NCBI RefSeq assembly: GCF_026191355.1
Contig: NZ_JAPHOQ010000010.1
Coordinates: 62,001-126,000, forward strand
Origin: Legionella sheltonii
Lineage (GTDB): Bacteria > Pseudomonadota > Gammaproteobacteria > Legionellales > Legionellaceae
DNA: 64,000 bases
Reading direction: 5' to 3'
Shown here: positions 1 to 8,022 of the stretch, piece by piece
Layout of the letters: each line of letters opens with the position of its first letter
Numbering within the stretch: the first letter of the stretch is position 1
The notes under the pieces: generated by a model
What the model was told of the DNA's origin: nothing
Databases searched by the model: none
Seen by the model: only the letters and a program-made list of their open reading frames with translations
Position numbers and translations under genes: made by a program

Positions 1-410
1 TAAGGCATTTTGGCTCCGCCTATGACATGGCCATCACGAGCAATAGGATATTCATTGGATTTACAGTCAGCTCCTTTTTTATTGAACACATGGAAAGTTC
101 CTGTAACTGTTCTACATGATTCGTGAATATCATCACAATAATCCATTCCGCCAGAGGCACTACCGGTCATAACTCTGTTTCCTTGGGCATCATAAGCTGC
201 CCATGCATTAGCTTTTGGATCAAAAACAAAGAGTTTTTTTCCTTGAACATCTCGTTTCATCGGAAAAACTTTGCGGCCACGTGTATCGTCTTGATAGGGC
301 GTTGTGTAATGTAAGTTACCTGCATCATCTGCAATGACATCAGGTTTATCAGTAACACAGGAGGTTAATAGTAAGCCAATTAGAGGGGTTAGATAGATTA
401 TTTTTTTCAT
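1..410 (-). CDS. EnhA-like L,D-transpeptidase lipoprotein, 3' end cut by window edge
   Basis: The protein starts at an ATG with AAGGA eight bases upstream. It begins MKKIIYL and has a lipobox (LLTSC), so it should be lipidated at about Cys17. The body (FVFDPKANAWAAYD, then GSASGG, YCDDIHESCR and CKSNEYPIARDG) aligns segment by segment with the intact L,D-transpeptidase at 14836-15309, which carries the SHGC active site. The catalytic part of this copy lies beyond base 1. Legionella proteins of this kind are usually annotated EnhA (enhanced entry). Expected role: 3-3 peptidoglycan cross-linking or lipoprotein attachment in the periplasm. The family call is firm; the link to host-cell entry is inference. 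Confidence 0.8.
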   Translation of the reverse strand, partial: MKKIIYLTPLIGLLLTSCVTDKPDVIADDAGNLHYTTPYQDDTRGRKVFPMKRDVQGKKLFVFDPKANAWAAYDAQGNRVMTGSASGGMDYCDDIHESCRTVTGTFHVFNKKGADCKSNEYPIARDGHVIGGAKMP

Positions 411-442
411 TACAAATCCTTAAAAGCTGGTTTATCTACTGC

Positions 443-472
443 AAAAAAAAGGCTCGATATTCGAGCCTTTTT
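443..472. terminator. Bidirectional intrinsic terminator downstream of fis and of the EnhA-like promoter
   Basis: A 7-bp perfect stem (GGCTCGA / TCGAGCC, 451-457 and 461-467) with a 3-base loop is flanked by eight A on the left and five T on the right. On the minus strand it gives a hairpin followed by T8, placed just after the fis stop. Confidence 0.85.
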
Positions 473-489
473 AACATAATTAAAATTTA

Positions 490-789
490 TTATTCATCAG
501 TTAAGCGAAAATATTTAGTTCCAAAATATCTTTGGAGTTTCTTACGGATGGTGCCACGGCTAATACCTAGCATCTTAGCAGCTTGTAGTTGATTGCCACG
601 ACGTTTTTCCATAACTGCTTGCAGTAATGGAGGCTCAACCTCAGATAATATCATGTCATAAAGATCATCGATGTTTTTGGTCTTGTTTTCAGCAAGAAAA
701 CGAGTGACTAAATTGTAGACTAAATCTTGTAGACCTTGGTCTTGTTTAGTCATGCTTAGAGTAGTATCAGGTGTTTCAATGACAGTCAT
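490..789 (-). CDS. fis: Fis family nucleoid protein / transcription regulator
   Basis: Small DNA-bending protein of the Fis family, 99 residues. The C-terminal helix-turn-helix is plain: GNQLQAAKMLGISRGTIRKKL, the family signature, preceded by the dimerising helices (VYNLVTRFLAEN, DLYDMILSEVEPPLLQAVME). An ORF open to 837 would add 16 residues, but the internal ATG at 789 has a strong AAGGAAG ribosome site six bases upstream and gives the usual Fis length. Legionella has several Fis paralogues that act on virulence and growth-phase genes; which paralogue this is cannot be told here. It is followed by a clear terminator and lies downstream of lpxB on the same strand. Confidence 0.92.
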   Translation of the reverse strand: MTVIETPDTTLSMTKQDQGLQDLVYNLVTRFLAENKTKNIDDLYDMILSEVEPPLLQAVMEKRRGNQLQAAKMLGISRGTIRKKLQRYFGTKYFRLTDE

Positions 790-902
790 CTTAACTTCCT
801 TATTATTAATTAAATCACACATTCCAATTGCTAACATTTAAAATGAAAGCAAAATTAATTGTACATGAAGGATAATTGATATTCTATATTTTTAAGAGAA
901 AA

Positions 903-2057
903 CTATGCATTATTTTCGAGCAATTCATTCACCACAAGACTAAATAATGAGCGATCGGATTTTTCTGAGGACAATGATTTCTTTACCTTGGCTAATTGCG
1001 AAATCATTTTTGTTGGTTGTTCGGGATCATTATAAAAAAGATCAATATAGCGAGTTAATTCATGAGCATTACAGTCGTATTGTAAAAACTCTGGCACAAT
1101 CATTTTGTTCGCCAAAAGATTACACAGACCAAAAAATTTTACGCGAATAAACCGCATCGCTAATACGTAGGAAAGAAAAGAGGATTTATAAATAATACAC
1201 ATAGGCTTTTCTAATAGGGCACACTCAAGAGAGGCCGTGCCTGAAGCAACAATGATGAAATCCGCGGCAGCCATACAATTTATTGCTTTACCTTGGACAA
1301 AGCTAATCGATAACTGCATATCCGAAAAATAATCTTTAATTGTTTCTGGATTAATTGTATCTGCAATAGGGATTACAAAATGTAAGTTAGGATAACGTTG
1401 CTGCAAAATCTGCGCGGTATCCCGCAGTATGGGCATATGATATTTGATTTCATTCGTGCGACTTCCAGGAAGAAGCGCAAAAATTTTTGCATCCTGAGGC
1501 AGACCTAGAGCTGTACGCTGCACATTGCTGGAGTCAACAGATATTATTTTTTCTACTAAAGGATGACCAACAAAATTGACAGGGACTTGGGCTTTTTCAT
1601 ATAAAGTTTTTTCAAAGGGCAAAATAACTGCCATTTGGTCAACGCATTTCTTGATTAGATGAATACGATTTGCTTTCCATGCCCAAATTTGCGGGCTTAT
1701 ATAATAGAGAATTTTAAGACCTAATTTTTGCTTTGCATATTTAGCCAACCTCAAATTAAAGCCAGGGTAATCGACTAGAATAAGTAAATCTGGTTTTTGT
1801 TGGTTTAAATGTTTTTTAATGGCAATAAATGCCTTACGGATTACATTAAGGTGACGAATAACAGCTGTAAGTCCTGTTACGCCAAATCGTGCTAAATCAG
1901 AAATTATGTGCGCTCCGGCTTCTTGCATATGCTGACCACCAATCCCACTAATCTCTATATCAGGATAGGTGGCTTTTAATTGCCGAATTAAAACGGATGC
2001 ATGAACATCACCTGATTCTTCACCAGCAATAATGACAACTCGTTTAGATTTTTGCAT
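903..2057 (-). CDS. lpxB: Lipid-A-disaccharide synthase
   Basis: Cytoplasmic-face glycosyltransferase that joins UDP-2,3-diacyl-sugar to lipid X to make the lipid A disaccharide. Family signatures: VVIIAGEESGDVHASVLI at the N terminus, ISGIGGQHMQEAG, the central YYISPQIWAWKANRI and LPFE, then FVGHPLVE, LLPGSRTNEI and IVASGTASLE. The 384 residues are typical. I chose the ATG at 2057; a TTG three codons earlier (2066) is possible. The start lies inside the end of the upstream oxidoreductase gene (14-base overlap), so the two are surely co-transcribed and probably translationally coupled. That neighbour fits a diamino-sugar lipid A in which LpxB handles amide-linked substrates. Confidence 0.95.
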   Translation of the reverse strand: MQKSKRVVIIAGEESGDVHASVLIRQLKATYPDIEISGIGGQHMQEAGAHIISDLARFGVTGLTAVIRHLNVIRKAFIAIKKHLNQQKPDLLILVDYPGFNLRLAKYAKQKLGLKILYYISPQIWAWKANRIHLIKKCVDQMAVILPFEKTLYEKAQVPVNFVGHPLVEKIISVDSSNVQRTALGLPQDAKIFALLPGSRTNEIKYHMPILRDTAQILQQRYPNLHFVIPIADTINPETIKDYFSDMQLSISFVQGKAINCMAAADFIIVASGTASLECALLEKPMCIIYKSSFLSYVLAMRFIRVKFFGLCNLLANKMIVPEFLQYDCNAHELTRYIDLFYNDPEQPTKMISQLAKVKKSLSSEKSDRSLFSLVVNELLENNA

Positions 2058-3006
2058 GACGTTCAATTAAATTATTCTGAATGAGCGTAGTAATTGTCTC
2101 AGCAGTTTCAAGCGCAAGACGGCCATCTTCACCAGTAACCAATGGAAGCGTGTCTTCTTCAATGCATCTGATGAACGATTTTATTTCTTCAAGTAAGGCG
2201 TCACTTTTTTCAAATTCTTTTTCATCACGAATGATATCAGGAACACCGGGAAATAGTTCACCCTTTCCTTTTTTAAAAACAGCAAATTTTTTGTGCTGAT
2301 AATCAATTGAAAGATACGAATTAGGTTGAAATATTCTTGTCTTACGTTCCGTCTTAAAGCTTACTCGACTCGCCGTAATATTGGCGACACACTGGTTAGC
2401 GAATGTAATATGTGCATTGGCAATATCGATTGCATTAGTAATTACGGGTGTCCCGTGGGCTTGGATTGAGGCAATGGGGCTTTTTACTATATTTTGAATT
2501 AAATCGATGTCATGAATCATTATATCGAGAATCACATTAACATCTGCACCACGAGGATTAAAGGGAGCTAAACGTTCTGATTGAATAAATAAAGGCGTAT
2601 CTAAATATTCATCCAAAGCGAGTCGTGCAGAGTTAAAGCGTTCGAGATGTCCTACTTGCAATTTTACATGGTTTTTCTTGGCAAGATGAATTAATTCTTC
2701 TGCCTGAGTTATTGTTTCAGTGATTGGCTTTTCAATTAACACATGGATGCCATGTTCCAAAAATGCTTTGGCAATATCAAAATGCTTATTGGTCGTGGCG
2801 GCAATGCTTACTGCATCAACCTTGCCAAATAGGTCGCGATAATTGCTATAGCCTGGGACATCCAACTCTTGTGATACGCCGTCTAATGCTTTCTGATTCA
2901 GATCGCAAACCCCAATTAACTCGGCATTTGGAAGGAGTTTATATTTTTGTGCGTGAAATCTACCTAAATAACCTACACCAATTACTGCGCAGCGAATTTT
3001 ACTCAT
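2044..3006 (-). CDS. gnnA: Gfo/Idh/MocA oxidoreductase, probable GnnA for UDP-GlcNAc3N
   Basis: 320-residue NAD(P)-dependent sugar oxidoreductase: Rossmann motif GVGYLG at residues 10-15, the family EKP motif at 92-94 (HVLIEKPIT), and QVGHLERFN after it. In Acidithiobacillus, GnnA oxidises the 3-OH of UDP-GlcNAc and GnnB transaminates the ketone, giving the 2,3-diamino sugar for lipid A, and the genes sit beside lpx genes. Legionella lipid A has the same diamino backbone. Here the gene overlaps lpxB, and a DegT aminotransferase of the right kind is at 56827-57945. The family is certain; the GnnA assignment rests on context. Confidence 0.8.
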   Translation of the reverse strand: MSKIRCAVIGVGYLGRFHAQKYKLLPNAELIGVCDLNQKALDGVSQELDVPGYSNYRDLFGKVDAVSIAATTNKHFDIAKAFLEHGIHVLIEKPITETITQAEELIHLAKKNHVKLQVGHLERFNSARLALDEYLDTPLFIQSERLAPFNPRGADVNVILDIMIHDIDLIQNIVKSPIASIQAHGTPVITNAIDIANAHITFANQCVANITASRVSFKTERKTRIFQPNSYLSIDYQHKKFAVFKKGKGELFPGVPDIIRDEKEFEKSDALLEEIKSFIRCIEEDTLPLVTGEDGRLALETAETITTLIQNNLIERHAKI

Positions 3007-3133
3007 TATGTCTATATGTTAATTATTTGTGCGAATGATCGCATTTCCTGGATGATAAATCAATTTTAAAAGAGTATTATTAGCCGACATTAAAGCCCAT
3101 GACTATACTGATTTAAATAAAGAGAACAATATT

Positions 3134-3685
3134 ATGCTTATAGCTGGAGTTGATGAAGTAGGACGCGGTACTTTGGCTGGTGCAGTTGTTACTGCAGCAG
3201 TTATTTTAAAAAAGCCTATAGAGGGTCTTGCCGACTCAAAAAAATTAAGCGCAAAAAAACGTGAATTGTTATCTGTACAAATAAAAGAACAAGCCCTAGC
3301 TTATGCATTTGGTCGGGCAGAAGTGGATGAAATCGATACTCTGAATATTCATCACGCCACGTTACTGGCGATAAAGCGAGCGGTTGAGGCGTTACCAATC
3401 CAGCCAGATCAGGTATTGGTAGATGGCATACATCTCCCAAAGTTAAGTATTCCTTGTAAGGCAATTGTACAGGGTGATAATTTGATTCCTGAGATTAGTG
3501 CCGCCTCTATTATTGCAAAAGTATTTCGCGATGCTGAAATGGCTGCGCTTGATGCGATTTATCCCGGATATGGGTTTGCCGAACATAAAGGATATGCGAC
3601 CGTGGCGCATCGAGAAGCATTAAATCGACTTGGCCCATGCATGATTCATCGTCAAAGTTTTGAACCAGTTGCAGCATTGCTGTAA
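3134..3685 (+). CDS. rnhB: Ribonuclease HII
   Basis: Removes ribonucleotides embedded in DNA and RNA in RNA-DNA hybrids. The sequence starts with the diagnostic [16 protein letters not shown] (catalytic Asp-Glu), followed by [14 protein letters not shown] (third acidic residue), and [11 protein letters not shown]. 183 residues is the usual length. It stands alone on the plus strand, divergent from gnnA and convergent with rodA. A 21-bp-armed palindrome follows its stop. In many gammaproteobacteria rnhB follows lpxB directly; here it is divergent from the lpxB unit. Confidence 0.96.
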   Translation: MLIAGVDEVGRGTLAGAVVTAAVILKKPIEGLADSKKLSAKKRELLSVQIKEQALAYAFGRAEVDEIDTLNIHHATLLAIKRAVEALPIQPDQVLVDGIHLPKLSIPCKAIVQGDNLIPEISAASIIAKVFRDAEMAALDAIYPGYGFAEHKGYATVAHREALNRLGPCMIHRQSFEPVAALL

Positions 3686-3726
3686 AAATAAACATAGCCT
3701 GAGTGGAGCAGCGTCCTTCACAGTTC

Positions 3727-3809
3727 CCTTCATCCCGAGCCTAGCGAGGGTGCTCCACGCAGTAGCACGCTATTCTATGGGAGATCGCTCGCTAGGCTCG
3801 GGATGAAGG
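3727..3809. repeat. REP-like palindrome, 21-bp perfect arms
   Basis: Arms at 3727-3747 and 3789-3809 are perfect inverse complements (CCTTCATCCCGAGCCTAGCGA on the left), with a 41-base spacer that itself contains GTGCTCC and AGCACGC. It lies between the convergent ends of rnhB and rodA. The core CATCCCGAGCCTAGCGAGG recurs, in variant form, at 16943, 28453, 40121 and 41085, so this is a dispersed repeat family. It may also end transcription from both sides. Confidence 0.85.
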
Positions 3810-3813
3810 TACA

Positions 3814-4932
3814 TCAGTGTAAGCTATTGAATAAAATCTTATGTGAGCTAATGGACATTAAGATCCCGAAACTCGCTAAAAAAGTAACCATTGCCGTACC
3901 ACCGTAACTAACTAAAGGCAAGGGAATGCCAACAACTGGAATGATCCCCATAACCATGCCAATATTTACAAAACCCGACATAAAGAACGACATCGCAAGA
4001 CTTGCTGCTAAGAGGCGAGTATAAGTAGTTTGGGCATTTGAGGCGATATTTAGACTTCTTAGGGAAATTAAAACAATCAGTGTAATAATAGCGAACCCAC
4101 CTGCGAATCCAAATTCTTCACTGGTGACTGCAAAGATAAAATCGGTCGCATGTTCAGGTAAAAAGTTAAGATGTGATTGGCTTCCTTGCAACCAACCTTT
4201 TCCTGCAAGACCACCTGAGCCTATGGCAATTTTAGACTGTATAATATGATATCCTGATCCTAATGGATCTTGTTCGGGGTCAAGCAGTGTATAAACGCGT
4301 TGCTTTTGATAATCATGCATGACATGCCAAACTACTGGAATCGCAGCGCCAACCAGGAGCATGAGTAATAAAATCACCTTAAAACGAATTCCAGCTAAAA
4401 AAACCACACATAAGCCAGCAGCAGCCACCATAATTGCAGTCCCTAAATCGGGTTGTTTGGCAATAAGAAGGGCGGGGACACAAATAATGAGCCCGGCGAT
4501 GCTAAGCGACTTGAAACTACTGGGTCGAGTCTGGCGGTCAAAATACCATGCGGCCATCATAGGGACGGCCAGTTTCATTATTTCAGAGGGTTGAAAGCGA
4601 AATAAGCCCAATTCAAGCCAGCGCTGTGCTCCCTTCCCAATTTTACCCATGAGCATCACTGCAATTAATAAAGTTAACCCGACGCTATAAATCCATGGAG
4701 TCCATATCTTATATTTATGAGGTGGGATAAATCCAAGCACAATCATGATGAGCGAAGCAAAAATAAGTCTCATGGATTGACGTAAAATCATACCTGAATT
4801 GGCATTAGAAGCGCTGTATAATATTAGAAGACCAAAACTGATTAATACGAGCAATAACCCCAATAAAGGAAAATCTAAATGGAGTGATTTTTTGGTAAAA
4901 CGATAAACGGGTTTACTGTGGCGTCTGTTCAT
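3814..4932 (-). CDS. rodA: Peptidoglycan glycosyltransferase RodA (SEDS family)
   Basis: Polytopic inner-membrane SEDS polymerase of the elongasome, 372 residues with about ten hydrophobic spans. Visible signatures: RWLELGLFRFQPSEIMKLAVP, KQPDLGTAI, the loop GSGGLAGKGWLQGSQSHLNFLPEHATDFIFAV, and GIPLPLVSYGGTAM near the end. It works with PBP2, whose gene overlaps its start by 20 bases, so synthesis of the pair is coupled. The start MNRRHSKPVYRFTKKS gives a basic cytoplasmic N terminus. The gene ends at the REP-like palindrome, so the extra elongasome genes (mltB, rlpA, dacA) often found downstream are not here. Confidence 0.95.
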   Translation of the reverse strand: MNRRHSKPVYRFTKKSLHLDFPLLGLLLVLISFGLLILYSASNANSGMILRQSMRLIFASLIMIVLGFIPPHKYKIWTPWIYSVGLTLLIAVMLMGKIGKGAQRWLELGLFRFQPSEIMKLAVPMMAAWYFDRQTRPSSFKSLSIAGLIICVPALLIAKQPDLGTAIMVAAAGLCVVFLAGIRFKVILLLMLLVGAAIPVVWHVMHDYQKQRVYTLLDPEQDPLGSGYHIIQSKIAIGSGGLAGKGWLQGSQSHLNFLPEHATDFIFAVTSEEFGFAGGFAIITLIVLISLRSLNIASNAQTTYTRLLAASLAMSFFMSGFVNIGMVMGIIPVVGIPLPLVSYGGTAMVTFLASFGILMSISSHKILFNSLH

Positions 4933-6775
4933 GAGTTTTCATCGGATAAAGTTGATAGTAAGTATCGAGAACTTTGCGTGCGACCATTGAGGCTGCAACA
5001 TCATTCTCAACAACAACTGCAAGTGCAATTTCAGGCTCATCAACCGGAGTAAATGCAATAAACAAAGAGTTATCACGTAATGCTTCGGGAATGTCCTCAT
5101 ATTTTGCTTTTTCATATTGTCTACCGCTAAAGACCTGTGCGGTCCCTGTTTTCCCTGCAACAGGGTAGGGGGGATTACGTCCAAAGCGATAACCTGTACC
5201 TTCATTACTGGTTAATACACTATGCATAGCATCTGCAACAATATCCCAATTTGCTTCATCTTTAAGGTAGATTGGATATTCTTCAACAGGTTTATACTGT
5301 TTGACCTCACCACTATCGCTGTTCACGGTTTTCGTCAATAAATGAGGTCTAAAACGTTGTCCATGCTGGCTTAAAGAGGCTGTTGCATTAGCCATCTGTA
5401 GGGGTGTGGCCAGCATAAAACCTTGGCCTATTGAAGAGATTAATGTATCCCCAGGATACCAAGGCACTCCTTTAGTTTGTTTTTTCCAACGCAAGCTGGG
5501 TACAATTCCTGAAGCCTCTTCATAAAGATCAATATGGCTTAAATGGCCTAAACCAAATTTAACAAGCATGTCTTCAATATTGGAAATACCCATTTTATTT
5601 CCTAGCTGATAAAAATAGGTATCACAAGATACAGTGATCGCACGTTTAAAATTTATCATTCCATGCCCTGTTTTTTTCCAGTCTCTATAGATATGGCTTG
5701 CAGTGGGAAGTTTATATCTTCCCGGATCATAAATTGTTGTGGCTGTTGTGATAAAACCTTTATCTAAGCCTGCTAAACCAACAAATGGTTTAATTGTGGA
5801 GGCGGGTGGGTAGACACCCCGTACCGCACGATTGAATAAAGGTCTTTGTAAGGTATTGGAGAGTTTTTTATAATCTTTAGAACTGACACCGCCAACAAAA
5901 ATATTAGGATCAAAACTAGGAGAACTCACCATGGTCAAAATTTCTCCATTTTTAGAGTTAATCATGACAACGGCTCCTCGTTTGTCTTTTAGCGCTTCAT
6001 ATGCTGCTTGCTGGAGTCTGGCATCGATACTTAAATAGAGTTTTGCTCCTGAACGAGGATTAATTTTATCAATGACCCGAAGTGTCCGTCCACTGACGTC
6101 CGTTTCTACCATTTGGTATCCAACTTTGCCATGGAGTACATCCTCATAATATTTTTCGATACCCGCCTTACCAATAAAGTTTGTAGCCCGATAATTAGTA
6201 GGATCGACTGCTTTTAATTCCTCAATATTAATTCTACCGACATAACCCAAAACATGTGCCGTGATTTCGCCTAAAGGATAATGGCGCATCAGGCGCGCCT
6301 TAATACTGACACCAGGAAAATGATATTGATTGATAGCAAAAAGCGCGACTTCTTCTTGAGTTAATTTTAACTTAATGGGTATGGGTACAAAGGATCGATT
6401 TTGTTTTCGAGTTCGTTTAAAGTTTTTTATATCTTCCTCAGAGATGGAAGGAATTAGTTTTTGCAGTTCGATTAAAGTTTTATCCATGTTTTTAACATGT
6501 TCAGGAATAATTTCCAGAACATAGACAGGAATATTTTCTGCAAGCAATACTCCATTTCTATCAAGAATTACTCCTCTAGGTGGGGCGATAGGAATAATAC
6601 TCATTTGATTTTTTAAAGAGAGTGTTTGATATTTTTTAAATTCAGAGATTTGTAGAAAAGCGAGTCTTAAAACAAGAATTAAAGATAAAATAATAAGAAA
6701 GGCTACCAGCAATTTAATTCTAAAGAGTTGGTGCTGGGATTCAGTTCGGTAATTTTTAAAAGATTGATAACTCAT
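4913..6775 (-). CDS. mrdA: Penicillin-binding protein 2 (peptidoglycan transpeptidase MrdA)
   Basis: Class B penicillin-binding protein that cross-links side-wall peptidoglycan together with RodA. One N-terminal membrane segment (KLLVAFLIILSLILVLRLAF) is followed by the dimerisation domain starting PIAPPRGVILDRNG, then the transpeptidase domain with all three motifs: STIK (catalytic Ser at about 326), SCD, and KTG (about 542). An ATG at 6814 would add 13 residues; I prefer the ATG at 6775 because MSYQSFKNYRTES aligns with the usual PBP2 start, but neither has a good ribosome site. Located after rsfS-rlmH as in most gammaproteobacteria, with a palindrome in the gap. Confidence 0.95.
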   Translation of the reverse strand: MSYQSFKNYRTESQHQLFRIKLLVAFLIILSLILVLRLAFLQISEFKKYQTLSLKNQMSIIPIAPPRGVILDRNGVLLAENIPVYVLEIIPEHVKNMDKTLIELQKLIPSISEEDIKNFKRTRKQNRSFVPIPIKLKLTQEEVALFAINQYHFPGVSIKARLMRHYPLGEITAHVLGYVGRINIEELKAVDPTNYRATNFIGKAGIEKYYEDVLHGKVGYQMVETDVSGRTLRVIDKINPRSGAKLYLSIDARLQQAAYEALKDKRGAVVMINSKNGEILTMVSSPSFDPNIFVGGVSSKDYKKLSNTLQRPLFNRAVRGVYPPASTIKPFVGLAGLDKGFITTATTIYDPGRYKLPTASHIYRDWKKTGHGMINFKRAITVSCDTYFYQLGNKMGISNIEDMLVKFGLGHLSHIDLYEEASGIVPSLRWKKQTKGVPWYPGDTLISSIGQGFMLATPLQMANATASLSQHGQRFRPHLLTKTVNSDSGEVKQYKPVEEYPIYLKDEANWDIVADAMHSVLTSNEGTGYRFGRNPPYPVAGKTGTAQVFSGRQYEKAKYEDIPEALRDNSLFIAFTPVDEPEIALAVVVENDVAASMVARKVLDTYYQLYPMKTHEQTPQ

Positions 6776-6943
6776 TGACGCACAGTCAGTTAAGCAGGAC
6801 TTAAAGATTGGCATAGTAACTTAAAATTCGAATGTTTACTAGCATTGTAGCTGGGTGTAGCGCGGTGGAAACCTGGCATTTTGCGGTTTTATTTATATCT
6901 TAAAATAGGGGTAGTCCAGTATAAAGAAAATTTGTTTAAAAAA

Positions 6944-6990
6944 CCCTCACCCTAACCCTCGCCCCTTTGGGGAGGGGGTTAGGGTGAGGG
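6944..6990. repeat. Palindrome of the CCCTCACCCTAACCC type
   Basis: Left arm CCCTCACCCTAACCC (6944-6958) and right arm GGGTTAGGGTGAGGG (6976-6990) pair perfectly, and CCCC/GGGG near the loop extends the stem. The same kind of palindrome is scattered between genes in many proteobacteria. It sits between rlmH and mrdA and may act as a processing site or weak terminator. Confidence 0.8.
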
Positions 6991-7016
6991 GGCAATAGGG
7001 TTACCCACAACATTTA

Positions 7017-7487
7017 CTACTTATGATACGGATGATTGTTAATAATAGACCAGGCTCTATATAAGGTTTCGAGTAATACGATGCGGACTAAGGGATGAGG
7101 AAGGGTGAGTTTGGATAAAGACCAACGTTCATCGCATAATTTTAGAATGTCTTTTGAAAGGCCTTCAGGCCCACCGATTAAAAAGCAGAGGTGGCTCGTT
7201 GTTTGATTCAACTGAGATATTTTAAGGGCTAACTCTTCACTACTAAACGTCTTGCCTTCGATTTCTAAAGCAATGATTCGTGCGCTATTAGGTAAAGCCT
7301 CTTTAATTAAAGCAGACTCTTTTTCCATGATCCGCGACAAGTCCGATGATTTGCTGCGACGAATTAGAGGGATCTCGATTATTTTAAGCTGAATCCCATC
7401 ATTAAAGCGTTTGGCGTACTCATTCGATCCTTGAGTAACCCAGTCGGGCATTTTATTACCTAAAGTAATGAGAGTAATTTTTAACAT
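7017..7487 (-). CDS. rlmH: 23S rRNA pseudouridine-1915 N3-methyltransferase
   Basis: SPOUT-class methyltransferase acting on the assembled 70S ribosome (helix 69). Features: [16 protein letters not shown] start, [15 protein letters not shown], the SAM-binding knot [12 protein letters not shown], and the C-terminal [28 protein letters not shown], which is the family's hallmark tail ending in YHK. I chose the ATG at 7487 over a TTG two codons earlier. It follows rsfS by 19 bases, the standard ribosome-linked pair upstream of mrdA-rodA. Confidence 0.96.
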   Translation of the reverse strand: MLKITLITLGNKMPDWVTQGSNEYAKRFNDGIQLKIIEIPLIRRSKSSDLSRIMEKESALIKEALPNSARIIALEIEGKTFSSEELALKISQLNQTTSHLCFLIGGPEGLSKDILKLCDERWSLSKLTLPHPLVRIVLLETLYRAWSIINNHPYHK

Positions 7488-7506
7488 AATCAATGAATCA
7501 AAATAT

Positions 7507-7842
7507 TTAGTCTTTAGAATGTTCTTCCCAGAGACCTTCTAGATTGTAATATTGCCTGTACTCAGGCTGCATGACATGAACTATGAAGTCGCTAAAATCA
7601 ACAAGAACCCAATCACCAGTTTCCAAACCGGTACAATTCATAGCAGGAGACCCCGAAGCCTTCATATCTTCCATCATTTTTTGAGCAATGGCTTTTACAT
7701 GGCGGGATGAGCGTCCAGAAGCAATTATCATATAGTCAGTAATTGTTGTTTGATTTCGAACATCAATTACTTTAACGTCAATGGCTTGGTTATCATCAAG
7801 TAGTTGTAATAGTTTTGTTAATATTGGATTTTGATCTGGCAT
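7507..7842 (-). CDS. rsfS: Ribosome silencing factor RsfS
   Basis: Binds ribosomal protein uL14 and blocks subunit joining in stationary phase. 111 residues with family features: [27 protein letters not shown], then the conserved [20 protein letters not shown] and [10 protein letters not shown] at the end. First gene of rsfS-rlmH-mrdA-rodA. The gap of 180 bases up to the POT transporter end is AT-rich and should hold its promoter; I saw no clear operator there. Confidence 0.95.
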   Translation of the reverse strand: MPDQNPILTKLLQLLDDNQAIDVKVIDVRNQTTITDYMIIASGRSSRHVKAIAQKMMEDMKASGSPAMNCTGLETGDWVLVDFSDFIVHVMQPEYRQYYNLEGLWEEHSKD

Positions 7843-8022
7843 AAGTAAGTGAATCGTCTATAAAAGGCGCTGAATAATAGCAGTATTTTCTCTATATAAA
7901 AAGGGTTGAAATAGTTCGTATTGTTCTTTTATATGTAATTTATTGAATTATCAATTAACATTATCTTGTTTTTATTGATTGGGTGAAATAAATGGGCCTT
8001 CTTTATTTCACCCAAAATAGGA

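Noticed and set aside
2724..3038. 104-residue open frame on the plus strand over gnnA
   Set aside because: Antisense shadow of a well conserved gene; no ribosome site and no recognisable protein features.
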